Below, piece after piece: positions 45,201 to 55,956 of a stretch of 64,000 nt of DNA. Numbering within the stretch: the first letter of the stretch is position 1; each line of letters starts with the position of its first letter. A program made the translations under genes and the position numbers. The DNA is taken from the NCBI RefSeq assembly GCF_023156245.1, contig NZ_JAKZAH010000003.1:124001-188000 (forward strand). Reading direction: 5' to 3'. The DNA is from Marinobacter bryozoorum. Lineage in GTDB: Bacteria > Pseudomonadota > Gammaproteobacteria > Pseudomonadales > Oleiphilaceae. The notes beneath the pieces were generated by a model. That model ran no database searches. It was not told the origin of the DNA and saw only the letters and a program-made list of their open reading frames with translations.

Positions 45201-45744
45201 TCTCGGTCTCCCGACGGCGTTCCTTATACTTGGAAATGCCGGCCGCTTCCTCAATGTAGACCCGCAGCTCTTCTGGCTTGGCCTCGATCAGCCGGGAGAT
45301 CATGCCCTGTTCGATGATGGCGTAGCTGCGCGGCCCCAGACCGGTACCAAGGAAAAGATCAGTGATGTCCCTGCGACGGCACTTGGCACCGTTCATGAAA
45401 TAGTCTGACTGACCTTCACGGGAGACACGGCGGCGAACGGAAATTTCGTTGAAGCGGGCAAACTCACCGGGCGCTGAACCATCAGAGTTGTCGAAGATCA
45501 GCTCGATGGACGCCTGCCCCACTGGCTTGCGGGCACTGGAACCGTTGAAAATGACGTCCGTCATGGACTCACCCCGCAGGTACTTGGCGGAGCTTTCGCC
45601 CATTACCCAGCGGACCGCGTCAATGATATTGGACTTGCCACAGCCGTTAGGACCTACCACTGCCGTCATGCTGGAGGGAAACGGCACAGTGGTCGGGTCG
45701 ACAAAGGACTTGAAACCCGCGAGTTTAATGGACTTCAGGCGCAT
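42247..45744 (-). CDS. smc: Chromosome segregation protein SMC
   Basis: The 1165-residue condensin subunit has the N-terminal Walker A GPNGCGKSN (Lys37). Two long coiled coils flank a hinge near residues 520-640. The C-terminal ABC signature is LSGGEKALTAIAL and Walker B is FCMLDEVDAPLDD. With ScpA and ScpB it loads on DNA and compacts the origin region. Length is typical. The kleisin genes scpA and scpB lie about 2-4 kb away in the same window but in another transcription unit. Confidence 0.97.
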   Translation of the reverse strand: MRLKSIKLAGFKSFVDPTTVPFPSSMTAVVGPNGCGKSNIIDAVRWVMGESSAKYLRGESMTDVIFNGSSARKPVGQASIELIFDNSDGSAPGEFARFNEISVRRRVSREGQSDYFMNGAKCRRRDITDLFLGTGLGPRSYAIIEQGMISRLIEAKPEELRVYIEEAAGISKYKERRRETENRIRRTQENLERLTDLREELDRQLQHLQRQAQAAERYKELKASERRYRAELTALKWQDLDQDLAQRREQLRETELDLEKHLTDRVNLETALERLRDGHQQRTDEFNRNQARYYEAGADIARVEQSLEHQRERSRQLATELDQALSSRSEITRELAQDDDKLEAINQELAAIEPEQETLAAQAEESALQLQSAEEAMSDWQHQWEAFSARSSDTKREAELTQNRIRTLEQEIDNLINRQRRLEDEKDLLDGQLDRAELDELLAREEELNLRREEAAEAIEDATDSLQALRGDLREQEQRVSELSQRDQSLRASLESQQAMLDEQLGADDDTLQQWLVRSGLSGAPRIARELQAEPGWEFAVEEVLGSLLQGVEVDSLEALARELGDAPRGLSLVQGQGAADSVLQDSLAAKVTRAGGLGHWLGQIRTAPNLAGALAMQEELSEQHSVVTPDGVWLGRGWLRMPQSDRSHTGVIERQQKVEELAAALDDAGTRLAEARENLDRLQERTAEAELQRDQAQQAASDIQGELSALGSRVSGLKARAEQINERLQRIDEDIADLREQLAMKQEELEEARMRWDQSLAANEDSEEEKERLLGQRDDLRGRLDHLRHQARSDRDHAHQLQLQIQSLSSQQDGLRQTLERTRQQDQRLEERLEILRENRESAEAPIEDLEMQLEGLLDRRLAEEEKLSVARDALEDIDRQVREKEQFRSQAEHRAQEIRGQLEKLRMESQALEIRSANHLEQLEELEIKLADILEQLPEEATEKAWSEELEKIGNRIQRLGAINLAAIEEYQVQSERKTYLDSQHDDLIEALETLDSAIRRIDRETRQRFKETFDKVNSGLQALFPKVFGGGNAYLELTGEDLLETGVAIMARPPGKKNSTIHLLSGGEKALTAIALVFSIFQLNPAPFCMLDEVDAPLDDANVGRYANMVKEMSSQVQFIYITHNKIAMEMADQLMGVTMHEPGCSRLVSVDVDEAAALAEA

Positions 45745-45900
45745 AGTGTTCCGGTATTACCTCTGGCCCTGTTGGCGTGTTCGCAAGCGTCGGAGTGTAC
45801 CATAACGCTCCCCGGTGCCCAGTTCGACTCCCTCCCAATTCTGACAGGGTGGTGGAACCGGTGACGGAAAATTGCCGGTTTTACGCGATCAACTTGTAAA

Positions 45901-45927
45901 TTGCCGGAGGTTTTATTCGTATATAAT
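45901..45927 (+). promoter_or_regulatory. Candidate sigma-70 promoter of the diguanylate cyclase gene
   Basis: TTGCCG (45901-45906) and TATAAT (45922-45927) are 15 nt apart, shorter than ideal, within an AT-rich stretch unlike the surrounding genome. It lies 75 nt upstream of the ATG. Confidence 0.45.
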
Positions 45928-46001
45928 TGGTTAATATATATTTTTCCTGAATGGCATGATGCCTGCTTAAGATCCGCAAATATTTCGGAAAGGCATAACC
46001 C

Positions 46002-46934
46002 ATGGCAGGAAATAACCGCACTCACCTGGAAACCCGGTCAATACACCCAGGCCGAATCGCTGCCCTGCGCCAGGCACGGGAAGCCTGGACACAGGCGGAT
46101 GATCCGGTTGCCCGTCTCTACCGTCGGGTCAGCATGACCCTCTCGCTGGAGCGCCTGCTGGGAACGTTTACCGAGGAGCTGGGCCAGGTACTGCCCTTCG
46201 GGCAGCTGGTTTACCGGCACCGACTGGGGCATCAGGACTTTGTCTATACCTCGGGCATGGGTGGGGCACATCGCTGCGATTACCAGCTGAACCTGGAGGG
46301 TGCAAACTATGGCTCTCTGTCACTGTCTCGTCGCTCCCGTTACAGTGAGGATGAGCTGGAAGCCATCGAGTTTCTGCTGGGCATCCTGATCTGCCCCCTT
46401 CGCAATGCCTGTCAGTATGCCCTTGTGGAACAGGCAGCACTCACCGATTCCCTGACGGAGATTCCGAACAAGCGTGCACTCGACATGGCCCTCAGCCGGG
46501 ACTGCAGTATCGGCGACCGGCACGGGGATGCGTTTACCCTGATTCTCTGTGACCTGGATCATTTCAAAAAGGTTAACGACACCTTTGGCCATGTGATCGG
46601 TGACCATATCCTTAAGGCCACGGCAAAGGCATTGAAGGAAGCGACCCGTGATGGCGACAGTGTTTTCCGGTTTGGGGGCGAAGAGTTTGCGGTAATGCTG
46701 CCCCATGCCGATTCCAGGGATGGCCAGCAGGTAGCCGACCGCATCCGGGCGGCCATCAGCAACATTTGCATTCCGTGCGGAGACCGGCAAGTGCGGGTAA
46801 CCGCCAGCACAGGCGTGGCAGCACACCGCAAGGGAGAAAGCCCGGACCAATGGCTGGCCCGGGCGGACGATGCCTTGTACCGGGCGAAGGAGGCGGGCCG
46901 TAACCGTACCCATATCGCCCATGTTATCGACTGA
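46002..46934 (+). CDS. Diguanylate cyclase (GGDEF domain)
   Basis: The 310-residue soluble protein has an N-terminal domain of about 140 residues that looks GAF-like (FGQLVYRHRLGHQDFVY, LSLSRRSRYSEDELEAIEFL quoted by YSEDELEAIEFL) and a C-terminal GGDEF domain. The active site is RFGGEEFAVML and an RxxD inhibitory site (RDGD) lies five residues upstream, so product inhibition is expected. It makes c-di-GMP from two GTP. It is convergent with rluB. The ligand of the first domain is unknown. Confidence 0.92.
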   Translation: MAGNNRTHLETRSIHPGRIAALRQAREAWTQADDPVARLYRRVSMTLSLERLLGTFTEELGQVLPFGQLVYRHRLGHQDFVYTSGMGGAHRCDYQLNLEGANYGSLSLSRRSRYSEDELEAIEFLLGILICPLRNACQYALVEQAALTDSLTEIPNKRALDMALSRDCSIGDRHGDAFTLILCDLDHFKKVNDTFGHVIGDHILKATAKALKEATRDGDSVFRFGGEEFAVMLPHADSRDGQQVADRIRAAISNICIPCGDRQVRVTASTGVAAHRKGESPDQWLARADDALYRAKEAGRNRTHIAHVID

Positions 46935-46952
46935 GGCGCGGACCCGCCTCAG
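46931..46952. terminator. Intrinsic terminator between diguanylate cyclase and rluB
   Basis: CTGAGGCG and CGCCTCAG pair around a 6-nt loop; the plus strand continues GATTTATTTC. The hairpin contains the cyclase stop codon and touches the last codons of the convergent rluB. Confidence 0.5.
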
Positions 46953-47914
46953 GATTTATTTCGGGGGGCGGGCGTACGGCGGCTACCAGCCGCGGGCTTG
47001 CTGTCAGCCACCTGCCATTTACGTCCACCTGTCGGCTTCTTCTTACCCCGCGATGGTGCCTTGCGAAGGCGGCGCTCATGCTCAGCCTGCTCTCCAGGAG
47101 TCTTGGCAGGGACTTCCACCGGGGCCATGCCAACGGTACGACTGAGGGTGTCCAGGGCTTTTTGATCCAGCTCTTCCCAACGACCTACACTAAGCCGGCT
47201 GGGCAGGAATATCGGTCCATAGCGGACCCGCTTGAGGCGGCTGACGCGGACGCCCTGGGACTCCCACAGTCGACGTACCTCCCGGTTCCGCCCTTCCAGC
47301 AGCGTCACATGGAACCACTGGTTATGGCCCTTACCGCCGGCCGGTGAAATATCGGAAAACGAGGCCTGGCCATCTTCCAGCAGCACACCTTCAAGCAGGC
47401 GCTGGATCATGTCGTCGCCTACCTCGCCGAAGATCCGAACTGCGTATTCCCGGTCGATTTCACTGGACGGGTGCATCAGTCGGTTTGCCAGCTCGCCATC
47501 AGTGGTGAACAACATCAGGCCGGTGGTGTTGATGTCCAGCCGCCCTACCGCCACCCAACGCTGATCTTTCAGTCGCGGAAGGCTGTCAAATACCGTCGGG
47601 CGACCTTCCGGGTCATTGCGGGTGGTTACTTCACCCTCGGGCTTGTTGTAGATCAGTACCCGGCGCACAACGGCAGCGGCTGACCGGCTCTCTACCGGTT
47701 TGCCATCCACGGCAATTCGATCAGTCGACAGCGCACGGTCACCTGGCTGGGCCACCTCGCCATTGACGGTAACACGACCTGCCTGGATCCACGCATCCAC
47801 TTCACGCCGGGAACCCACCCCGGCACGGGACAGGAGCTTTTGCAGACGCTCGGCTTCTCCGGAAACGGGACCTGCGCCCTGTGGGGACTTCTTTGGGGGG
47901 CGTTGCGACGCCAT
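46949..47914 (-). CDS. rluB: 23S rRNA pseudouridine(2605) synthase
   Basis: The 321-residue RsuA/RluB-type synthase has an N-terminal S4 domain (LLSRAGVGSRREVDAWI) and a catalytic domain with VGRLDINTTGLMLFTTDGELA, where the Asp is the nucleophile. RluB modifies U2605 of 23S rRNA. The C-terminal tail is Lys/Arg-rich and presumably RNA-binding. It follows scpB by 17 nt in the order scpA-scpB-rluB, which is common in gammaproteobacteria. Confidence 0.93.
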   Translation of the reverse strand: MASQRPPKKSPQGAGPVSGEAERLQKLLSRAGVGSRREVDAWIQAGRVTVNGEVAQPGDRALSTDRIAVDGKPVESRSAAAVVRRVLIYNKPEGEVTTRNDPEGRPTVFDSLPRLKDQRWVAVGRLDINTTGLMLFTTDGELANRLMHPSSEIDREYAVRIFGEVGDDMIQRLLEGVLLEDGQASFSDISPAGGKGHNQWFHVTLLEGRNREVRRLWESQGVRVSRLKRVRYGPIFLPSRLSVGRWEELDQKALDTLSRTVGMAPVEVPAKTPGEQAEHERRLRKAPSRGKKKPTGGRKWQVADSKPAAGSRRTPAPRNKS

Positions 47915-47931
47915 GATGAATCCTTGTTCAC

Positions 47932-48651
47932 TTAGTGAAGTGTAGTGTTACTTTGAGACGGGTCTTCATCCGGTGTTGTCAGCGGCGATGACCCATCGCG
48001 GCTAGCCGACGCCTCCTCGTTACCGGCAGCTGAAAAGTCGTCCGGTTCCGAAGCGTCGGGTGAATCAAATTGTATCTCGGCCTGTATTTCCCGCTCGATT
48101 TCCCGGCCGATTTCCTCAAGGTCCCGGATCTCCGCGAGCGGCGGCAGCTCATCCAGGCTGGACAGGTTGAAATAGTCCAGAAACTGTCGTGTCGTGGCAT
48201 ACATGGCCGGTCGACCGGGTACGTCCTTGTGGCCTACGACACGGACCCATTCTCGTTCCTGCAGCGTGCGAATGATATTGCTGCTTACCGTAACACCCCG
48301 TATATCTTCAATTTCACCCCGGGTAATGGGCTGGCGGTAAGCGATCAGCGCCAGGGTTTCCAGCAGGGCCCGGGAGTAGCGCTGGGGCTTTTCCTCGAAC
48401 AACCGTCCTACCCAGGGAGCAAAGTCCTGCCGGACCTGGAACCGGTAACCACTGGCTACTTTTCTCAGCTCAAAGCCCCGGCCGGCGCAAGCCTCCTCAA
48501 GAAGCATCAGAACATGCTCCATCACCTGCCGGGCAGGCCGTTCATGTTCCTCGAACAGCTCTCGTAGCTGGTCCACAGTCAGGGGGCGACCAGCCGCCAG
48601 CAACGCCGCCTCAACAATATTCTGTACATGTTTGAGGTTTTCTTCATTCAT
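47932..48651 (-). CDS. scpB: Segregation and condensation protein B
   Basis: The 239-residue ScpB has paired winged-helix domains (VEAALLAAGRPLTVDQLRELF; LIAYRQPITRGEIEDIRGV quoted by ITRGEIEDIRGV) followed by an acidic, Ser-rich tail of about 60 residues. It dimerises on the kleisin ScpA in the SMC complex. It is 12 nt downstream of scpA and 17 nt upstream of rluB, so one operon. Confidence 0.95.
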   Translation of the reverse strand: MNEENLKHVQNIVEAALLAAGRPLTVDQLRELFEEHERPARQVMEHVLMLLEEACAGRGFELRKVASGYRFQVRQDFAPWVGRLFEEKPQRYSRALLETLALIAYRQPITRGEIEDIRGVTVSSNIIRTLQEREWVRVVGHKDVPGRPAMYATTRQFLDYFNLSSLDELPPLAEIRDLEEIGREIEREIQAEIQFDSPDASEPDDFSAAGNEEASASRDGSSPLTTPDEDPSQSNTTLH

Positions 48652-48663
48652 TGACTTGCGACC

Positions 48664-49512
48664 TCACTTACTGGTCCGGGCCCGCACATGGATGGCGCCC
48701 AGGGTTTCTGCCTGTACGATCTCTATCAGCTCTTCCTTGACCAGCTCCAGCATGGCCAGGAAGCTCACCACGACACCAAGTCGGCCCTCTTCCCGGGTAA
48801 AAAGGGATTCAAAGGGTATGAACCGGTCTGCCGGCAACATCGCCAGTATTGACGACATTCGCTCACGTGTGGACAGACGCTCTTTCTCAACATGGTGGCT
48901 GGTGAACAGCTCCGCACGCTGTAACACGCCCTGCAAGGCCAGGAGCACTTCTCTCAGGTCCACCGATGGATGGGCATCCCCCCGCTGCAATTCAGGCAGG
49001 GCGGCGGAGTTGGGAAAGGTATCCCGCTCCATCCGTGGCAGCGAATCGACGTCCTCAGCGGCCTTCTTGAACCGTTCATACTGTTGCAGTCGACGAATCA
49101 GCTCTGCCCGGGGGTCATCTTCCTCATCCTCTTCCACCTCCTGCCGGGGCAGCAACATACGCGACTTGATTTCAGCAAGGGTCGCGGCCATCACAAGGTA
49201 CTCGGCAGCCAGGTCAAAGCGCATGGCCTCGACGGCGCTGATGTAGTCCATGTACTGGCGGGTAATTTCACTGACGTCGATATCCAGGATGTTCATATTC
49301 TGGCGACGAATCAGGTATAACAGCAGGTCAAGCGGGCCCTCAAAGGCTTCCAGGAAGACGGCCAGGGCATCCGGGGGAATATAAAGGTCCTGGGGCAGGT
49401 CAGAAACGGGCTTGCCATCCACCCGGGCAACTGGCGCCTGCCCCCCCTCTTCGGTGGGAGCTACTGCGGGTTGTTCCTGCAACTCTTCAGAGCCGGATTC
49501 CGGTTCAGTCAA
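48664..49512 (-). CDS. scpA: Segregation and condensation protein A (kleisin)
   Basis: The 282-residue kleisin bridges the SMC heads. Conserved blocks are FEGPLDLLLYLIRRQNMNILDIDVSEITRQY (core FEGPLDLLLYLI) and AAEYLVMAATLAEIKSRMLLP (core YLVMAATL). The start is TTG 49512 with GGGGG about 9 nt upstream; a GTG near residue 32 is the alternative since the first 35 residues are an acidic unconserved tail. It is 20 nt after trpS, on the same strand. Confidence 0.94.
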   Translation of the reverse strand: MTEPESGSEELQEQPAVAPTEEGGQAPVARVDGKPVSDLPQDLYIPPDALAVFLEAFEGPLDLLLYLIRRQNMNILDIDVSEITRQYMDYISAVEAMRFDLAAEYLVMAATLAEIKSRMLLPRQEVEEDEEDDPRAELIRRLQQYERFKKAAEDVDSLPRMERDTFPNSAALPELQRGDAHPSVDLREVLLALQGVLQRAELFTSHHVEKERLSTRERMSSILAMLPADRFIPFESLFTREEGRLGVVVSFLAMLELVKEELIEIVQAETLGAIHVRARTSK

Positions 49513-49532
49513 GCGTCACCCCCGGGGTGCAT

Positions 49533-50747
49533 TCAACGATAGACCATGCCCATGGCTTCCCGGACTTCCTCCAGGGTGTCCCGGGCCGCGTCCCGGGCCT
49601 GGTCTGCCCCTTCCTGGATAATGGCATGGATCAGGTCCGGGCTGGATTCATACTCCTTCGCCCTCTCATGGAGCGGCTTCTGCTCCTCAACGATGGCGTC
49701 GATGACCGGGCCCTTGCAGTCCAGGCAGCCGATACCGGCGCTGCGACAGCCGGTCTGCACCCACTCCCGGGTCTCCTCATCGGAGTAGACCTTGTGGAAC
49801 TCCCATACCGGGCACTTTTCCGGTTCGCCCGGATCCGTCCGGCGCACCCGTTGCGGGTCGGTGGGCATGGTGCGGATTTTCTGCGCCACGGAATCCGGCG
49901 ACTCCCGCAGCCCGATGAAGTTGCCATAGGACTTGGACATCTTCTGGCCATCAAGCCCCGGCATTTTCGAGGAATCCGTCAGCAAGGCCTGGGGTTCCGG
50001 CAACAGTACCTTGCCACCGCCCTCGATGTAACCGTAGAGGCGCTCACGATCTCCGAGGGAGATATTCTGCTGCTCACCCAGCAGGGCCCTTGCCGTTTCC
50101 AGCGCCTCCATGTCGCCCTCTTCCTGGTAACGACGTTTCAGGGAGCGGTACAGACGGGCGTTCTTCTTGCCCATCTTGACGATGGCCGCTTCCGCCTGCT
50201 CTTCAAACCCCGGTTCGCGCCCGTAGAGGTGATTGAACCGGCGGGCGATTTCCCGCGTTATTTCCACATGGGAAACCTGATCTGCCCCTACCGGTACCTT
50301 ACCGGCGCGGTACAGCAGGATATCCGCACTCTGGAGCAGCGGATAGCCAAGAAATCCATAAGTTGCGAGATCTTTCTCACGGAGTTTATCTTGCTGATCC
50401 TTGTAGGTTGGCGCCCGTTCAAGCCATCCCAGAGGGGTAATCATGGACAGCAACAGGTGTAATTCCGCGTGCTCTGGCACGTGGGACTGCACAAACAAGG
50501 TGGCAGAGCCGGGGTTTACGCCCGCCGCGAGCCAATCGATAAGCATTTCCCAGACGTTCTCACGGATATGGAACGGGTCATCGTAGGTCGTGGTCAGGGC
50601 GTGCCAGTCGGCGACGAAGAAAAAGCACTCGAATTCATGCTGCAGTTTCACCCAGTTTTTCAGTACACCGTGGTAATGACCCAGGTGCAGACGCCCTGTG
50701 GGCCGCATACCGGACAATACCCGTTGCTGGGAATCGACAGAACCCAA
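49533..50747 (-). CDS. trpS: Tryptophanyl-tRNA synthetase
   Basis: The 404-residue class I synthetase charges tRNA-Trp. The HIGH motif is present as HLGHYHG and the KMSKS loop as GQKMSKSYGN. The protein is longer than the ~330-residue E. coli enzyme because of an insert with Cys residues (GCRSAGIGCLDCKG), as found in the Pseudomonas-type long form. The start is TTG 50747, with AAGGAG 8 nt upstream; an out-of-frame ATG lies just before it. Confidence 0.94.
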   Translation of the reverse strand: MGSVDSQQRVLSGMRPTGRLHLGHYHGVLKNWVKLQHEFECFFFVADWHALTTTYDDPFHIRENVWEMLIDWLAAGVNPGSATLFVQSHVPEHAELHLLLSMITPLGWLERAPTYKDQQDKLREKDLATYGFLGYPLLQSADILLYRAGKVPVGADQVSHVEITREIARRFNHLYGREPGFEEQAEAAIVKMGKKNARLYRSLKRRYQEEGDMEALETARALLGEQQNISLGDRERLYGYIEGGGKVLLPEPQALLTDSSKMPGLDGQKMSKSYGNFIGLRESPDSVAQKIRTMPTDPQRVRRTDPGEPEKCPVWEFHKVYSDEETREWVQTGCRSAGIGCLDCKGPVIDAIVEEQKPLHERAKEYESSPDLIHAIIQEGADQARDAARDTLEEVREAMGMVYR

Positions 50748-50832
50748 AGCATGAACTCCTTTTGATCACAATTGACCGGTCATGATAAATCAGACGGTTC
50801 CCGGATAACAGAAATTGCCGCCCTGAGAACGC

Positions 50833-50868
50833 AAAACCCCCGCGCCGGTCACACCGGGCGGGGGTTTT
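50833..50868. terminator. Bidirectional intrinsic terminator after sucD
   Basis: AAAACCCCCGC pairs with GCGGGGGTTTT around a 14-nt interior. On the minus strand it ends the sdh-suc cluster 28 nt after the sucD stop. Confidence 0.85.
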
Positions 50869-50895
50869 GGGCGTAGAAGCCAGTAAACCGCGGGT

Positions 50896-51768
50896 TTACC
50901 AGCCAGTCGCTTCCTTCAGGGCCTTGCCGATTTCGGCCAGGCTGCGCACGGTTTTGACACCGGCATCCTGCAGGGCTGCAAACTTCTCGTCTGCGGTACC
51001 CTTACCACCGGAGATGATGGCGCCGGCATGACCCATCCGCTTGCCCGGAGGCGCGGTAACACCAGCGATGTAAGACACCACCGGCTTGGTCACGTTTTCC
51101 TTGATAAAGGCAGCGGCTTCTTCCTCTGCGGTACCACCGATTTCGCCGATCATCACGATGGCCTCGGTTTCCGGGTCTTCCTGCAGCAGCTTCAGGATAT
51201 CGATGAAGCTGGAGCCAGGAATCGGATCACCACCGATGCCCACACAGGTAGACTGGCCGTAGCCGAAGTCAGTGGTCTGCTTGACCGCTTCGTAGGTCAG
51301 GGTGCCGGAGCGGGAAACGATACCCACCTTGCCCTTCTTGTGGATGTGACCCGGCATGATGCCGATCTTGCACTCATCCGGAGTGATCACGCCCGGGCAG
51401 TTCGGACCGATCATGCGGGCGCCGACCTTGTCCACGTACTCCTTGGCGTAGAGCATGTCGATGGTGGGGATACCCTCGGTGATGCAGACGATCAGCTGGA
51501 TGCCGGCATCAGCCGCTTCGATGATGGCGTCCTTACAGAACGGAGCCGGCACGTAGATAACCGTAGCCTCGGCACCGGTCTTCTCGACGGCTTCGCGAAC
51601 GGTGTTGAATACCGGCAGGCCCAGGTGCTCAGTGCCACCCTTGCCCGGGCTTACACCGCCAACCAGCTTGGTGCCATAGTCAAGCGCCTGCTCAGAGTGG
51701 AAGGTACCCTGGGCACCGGTAAAGCCCTGACAGATAACCTTGGTGTCTTTATTGATCAGGATGCTCAT
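50896..51768 (-). CDS. sucD: Succinyl-CoA synthetase alpha subunit
   Basis: The 290-residue subunit binds CoA and carries the active-site histidine. Visible blocks are [51 protein letters not shown] and the phospho-His region [10 protein letters not shown]. With SucC it converts succinyl-CoA to succinate with nucleoside triphosphate formation. Its start overlaps the sucC stop by one base (TAATG), so the subunits are translationally coupled. It is the last gene of the cluster. Confidence 0.97.
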   Translation of the reverse strand: MSILINKDTKVICQGFTGAQGTFHSEQALDYGTKLVGGVSPGKGGTEHLGLPVFNTVREAVEKTGAEATVIYVPAPFCKDAIIEAADAGIQLIVCITEGIPTIDMLYAKEYVDKVGARMIGPNCPGVITPDECKIGIMPGHIHKKGKVGIVSRSGTLTYEAVKQTTDFGYGQSTCVGIGGDPIPGSSFIDILKLLQEDPETEAIVMIGEIGGTAEEEAAAFIKENVTKPVVSYIAGVTAPPGKRMGHAGAIISGGKGTADEKFAALQDAGVKTVRSLAEIGKALKEATGW

Positions 51769-52934
51769 TATTTACCCCCTGCGGCTGTAACGACCTGCTC
51801 TGCGGCATTGGACAGGCTGGTTGCGGCGATGATGTTGAGGCCACTCTCTTCGAGCACCTTGGTACCCAGTTCAGCGTTGTTGCCTTCCAGGCGTACCACC
51901 ACAGGAACTTTTACCCCGACTTCCTTCACGGCACCGATGATGCCTTCGGCAATCATGTCGCAACGAACGATACCACCGAAGATGTTGACCAGAACGGCCT
52001 GGACGTTGTCATCAGACAGGATGATCTTGAACGCTTCGGAGACGCGTTCCTTGGTCGCACCGCCACCAACATCCAGGAAGTTGGCCGGCTGGCCGCCGGA
52101 CAGCTTGATGATGTCCATGGTACCCATGGCAAGGCCGGCACCGTTGACCATACAGCCGATGTTGCCGTCCAGGGCCACGTAGTTGAGTTCCCACTTGGCC
52201 GCTTCCGCTTCGCGGGCGTCTTCCTGGGAAGGATCGTGCATTTCCTGGATCTGCTTCTGGCGGTACAGGGCGTTGCCGTCGACGTTGATCTTGGCGTCCA
52301 GGCAGTGCAGGTTGCCTTCACTGGTGATAACCAGCGGGTTGATTTCCAGCAGGGCCAGGTCCTTGTCTTCGAACAGCTTGGCCAGGCCTACAAAGATCTT
52401 GGCAAACTGACCGATCTGCGGGCCTTTCAGGCCCAGCTTGAAGGCCAGTTCACGGCCCTGGTAAGGCTGAGCGCCAACCAGCGGATCAACCTCGGCCTTG
52501 AGGATCTTCTCGGGGGTTTCCTCGGCGACGGTCTCGATTTCAACACCACCTTCGGTGGAGGCCATGAAAACGATACGACGGGTAGCACGGTCAACAACCG
52601 CACCCAGGTATAGCTCCTGGTCGATATCAGTCAGGGATTCAACCAGGATCTTGGTAACCGGCTGACCTTTCTCGTCGGTCTGGAAGGTGACCAGGTTCTT
52701 GCCCAGCCACTGCTCGGCGAAGGCCTTGATTTCGTCCTTGCTCTTGACCAGCTTGACGCCGCCGGCCTTGCCGCGGCCACCGGCGTGCACCTGGGCCTTC
52801 ACTACCCAGCCGTCACCGCCAATCTTGTCCGCCGCTGCGGCAGCTTCTTCAGGAGTATCACAGGCATAGCCCTTGGATACGGGCAGGCCGTATTCAGCGA
52901 ACAGCTGCTTGGCCTGATATTCATGCAAATTCAT
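51768..52934 (-). CDS. sucC: Succinyl-CoA synthetase beta subunit
   Basis: The 388-residue ATP-grasp subunit determines nucleotide use and binds succinate. Blocks are [18 protein letters not shown] at the N-terminus, [15 protein letters not shown], and [21 protein letters not shown] 52934 is chosen to match the family start; the frame is open 24 codons further upstream. It is separated from lpd by 237 nt in which I see nothing distinct, so it may have its own promoter or be read through. Confidence 0.97.
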   Translation of the reverse strand: MNLHEYQAKQLFAEYGLPVSKGYACDTPEEAAAAADKIGGDGWVVKAQVHAGGRGKAGGVKLVKSKDEIKAFAEQWLGKNLVTFQTDEKGQPVTKILVESLTDIDQELYLGAVVDRATRRIVFMASTEGGVEIETVAEETPEKILKAEVDPLVGAQPYQGRELAFKLGLKGPQIGQFAKIFVGLAKLFEDKDLALLEINPLVITSEGNLHCLDAKINVDGNALYRQKQIQEMHDPSQEDAREAEAAKWELNYVALDGNIGCMVNGAGLAMGTMDIIKLSGGQPANFLDVGGGATKERVSEAFKIILSDDNVQAVLVNIFGGIVRCDMIAEGIIGAVKEVGVKVPVVVRLEGNNAELGTKVLEESGLNIIAATSLSNAAEQVVTAAGGK

Positions 52935-53171
52935 AATCAAGTGTCCCGCTTTTTGATGGAGGATAACCACATACGGAAATGAACCCGCCGGAACACATCG
53001 GAACAAGGCCTGCGCTATACGCCTGCAGCCTGACTCCGATGCGCTCCTTTACGCGAATTCGCTACGATACGCCGGGGATCGCCTCAGCGCACCTAAACAC
53101 CGGGTGCCGACACGGCCAGTGTACGCCGCTCGGGCAGGTCGTCCTGGCCTGCCCCGTCGACACCATCGGCA

Positions 53172-54617
<1,446 letters not shown>

Positions 54618-54637
54618 CTATCCCGTTTTCTGGCGGA

Positions 54638-54668
54638 AGCCCCGGAAGGCGGCTTCGCCTCCGGGGCT
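54638..54668 (-). other. Intercistronic stem-loop between sucB and lpd
   Basis: AGCCCCGGA-AGGCG pairs with CGCCT-CCGGGGCT around GCTT, 13 bp with a single bulged A. No T-run follows on either strand, so it looks like an mRNA-stability or processing element, or a partial attenuator, and not a complete terminator. Confidence 0.55.
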
Positions 54669-54688
54669 CCGGAATGAGTTTGATAGGT

Positions 54689-55930
54689 TCAGACGTCCAG
54701 CAGGATGCGGGTCGGATCCTCGATCATTTCCTTGATGGCGACGAGGAACTGTACCGCTTCCTTACCATCGATCATGCGATGGTCATAGGACAGCGCCAGG
54801 TACATCATTGGCAGGATCTCGACCTGACCGTTCACTGCCATCGGGCGCTCCTGGATCTTGTGCATACCCAGGATCGCTGTCTGTGGCGGGTTCAGGATGG
54901 GCGTGGAAATCAGTGAACCGAAAATACCACCGTTGGTGATGGTGAAGGTGCCACCGGTCATCTCGTCGATGCCCAGCTTGCCGCCCTTGGCCTTCTGGCC
55001 GTACTCGATGATCTTCTTCTCGATGTCGGCCAGGCCCAGGGCATCCGTATCACGAATCACCGGCACCACCAGGCCCCGGTCAGTGGAAACGGCTACACCG
55101 ATGTCCTGGTAGCCATGATAGACCATGTCGTTGCCGTCAATAGAGGCGTTGACTGCCGGGAAGCGCTTGAGGGCCTCGGTGGCGGCCTTGGCAAAGAAGG
55201 ACATAAAGCCCAGCTTGACGCCGTGACGCTTCTCGAAGGATTCCTTGTACTGCTTGCGCAGTTCCATTACCGGCTTCATGTTCACTTCGTTGAACGTGGT
55301 GAGCATGGCGGCATCGGTCTGGGCCTGCACCAGGCGCTTGGCAATACTGGCACGCAGGCGGGTCATCGGCACGCGCTTCTCGGGCCGCTCACCGGCGGGC
55401 AGGTCTGCTGCCGGGGCTGCCGCCTGTTGCGGAGCTGCCTGGCTGCCACCGGAGGACTTGGCGCCATCGATATGGGCCTGTACGTCTTCCTTGGTAACGC
55501 GACCACCCTTGCCAGAACCCTTGACGGAATCCGGGTCGACGTTGTTTTCCTCGGCCAGCTTACGGGCTGCCGGGCTCAGGATGGCATCACCGGACGCAGC
55601 ATTACTGCCCTGGTCATCGTCATCGGAGGCCGGGGCTTCTTCCTTCTGGTCACCGGATTCGCCCTTCGGTTCGGACTTGCTTTCGCCGGCAGCGCCTTCC
55701 TTGAACTTGCCAATCACTTCACCGCTCTCAACGGTGTCGCCCTCGTCCTTGATGATTTCCTCGACCACGCCATCGGCGGGCGCAACCACTTCCAGGACCA
55801 CCTTGTCGGTCTCGATATCGACAATCAGTTCGTCGCGTTCACAGGCTTCACCCGGCTTCTTGTGCCAGGTGGCAACGGTGCCCTCAGCGACCGACTCGGG
55901 GAAAACGGGGGCTTTTATTTCTGTTGACAT
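54689..55930 (-). CDS. sucB: 2-oxoglutarate dehydrogenase E2 (dihydrolipoamide succinyltransferase)
   Basis: The 413-residue E2 has one lipoyl domain (about 1-75, lipoylated Lys in [10 protein letters not shown]), an acidic Ala-rich linker, an E1/E3-binding domain (about 115-150; [15 protein letters not shown]) and a catalytic domain with the [10 protein letters not shown] active site. It transfers the succinyl group to CoA and forms the 24-mer core. It is 26 nt after sucA. Confidence 0.97.
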   Translation of the reverse strand: MSTEIKAPVFPESVAEGTVATWHKKPGEACERDELIVDIETDKVVLEVVAPADGVVEEIIKDEGDTVESGEVIGKFKEGAAGESKSEPKGESGDQKEEAPASDDDDQGSNAASGDAILSPAARKLAEENNVDPDSVKGSGKGGRVTKEDVQAHIDGAKSSGGSQAAPQQAAAPAADLPAGERPEKRVPMTRLRASIAKRLVQAQTDAAMLTTFNEVNMKPVMELRKQYKESFEKRHGVKLGFMSFFAKAATEALKRFPAVNASIDGNDMVYHGYQDIGVAVSTDRGLVVPVIRDTDALGLADIEKKIIEYGQKAKGGKLGIDEMTGGTFTITNGGIFGSLISTPILNPPQTAILGMHKIQERPMAVNGQVEILPMMYLALSYDHRMIDGKEAVQFLVAIKEMIEDPTRILLDV

Positions 55931-55956
55931 TTCAATTCCTTACGTTCGGTAGCTCG

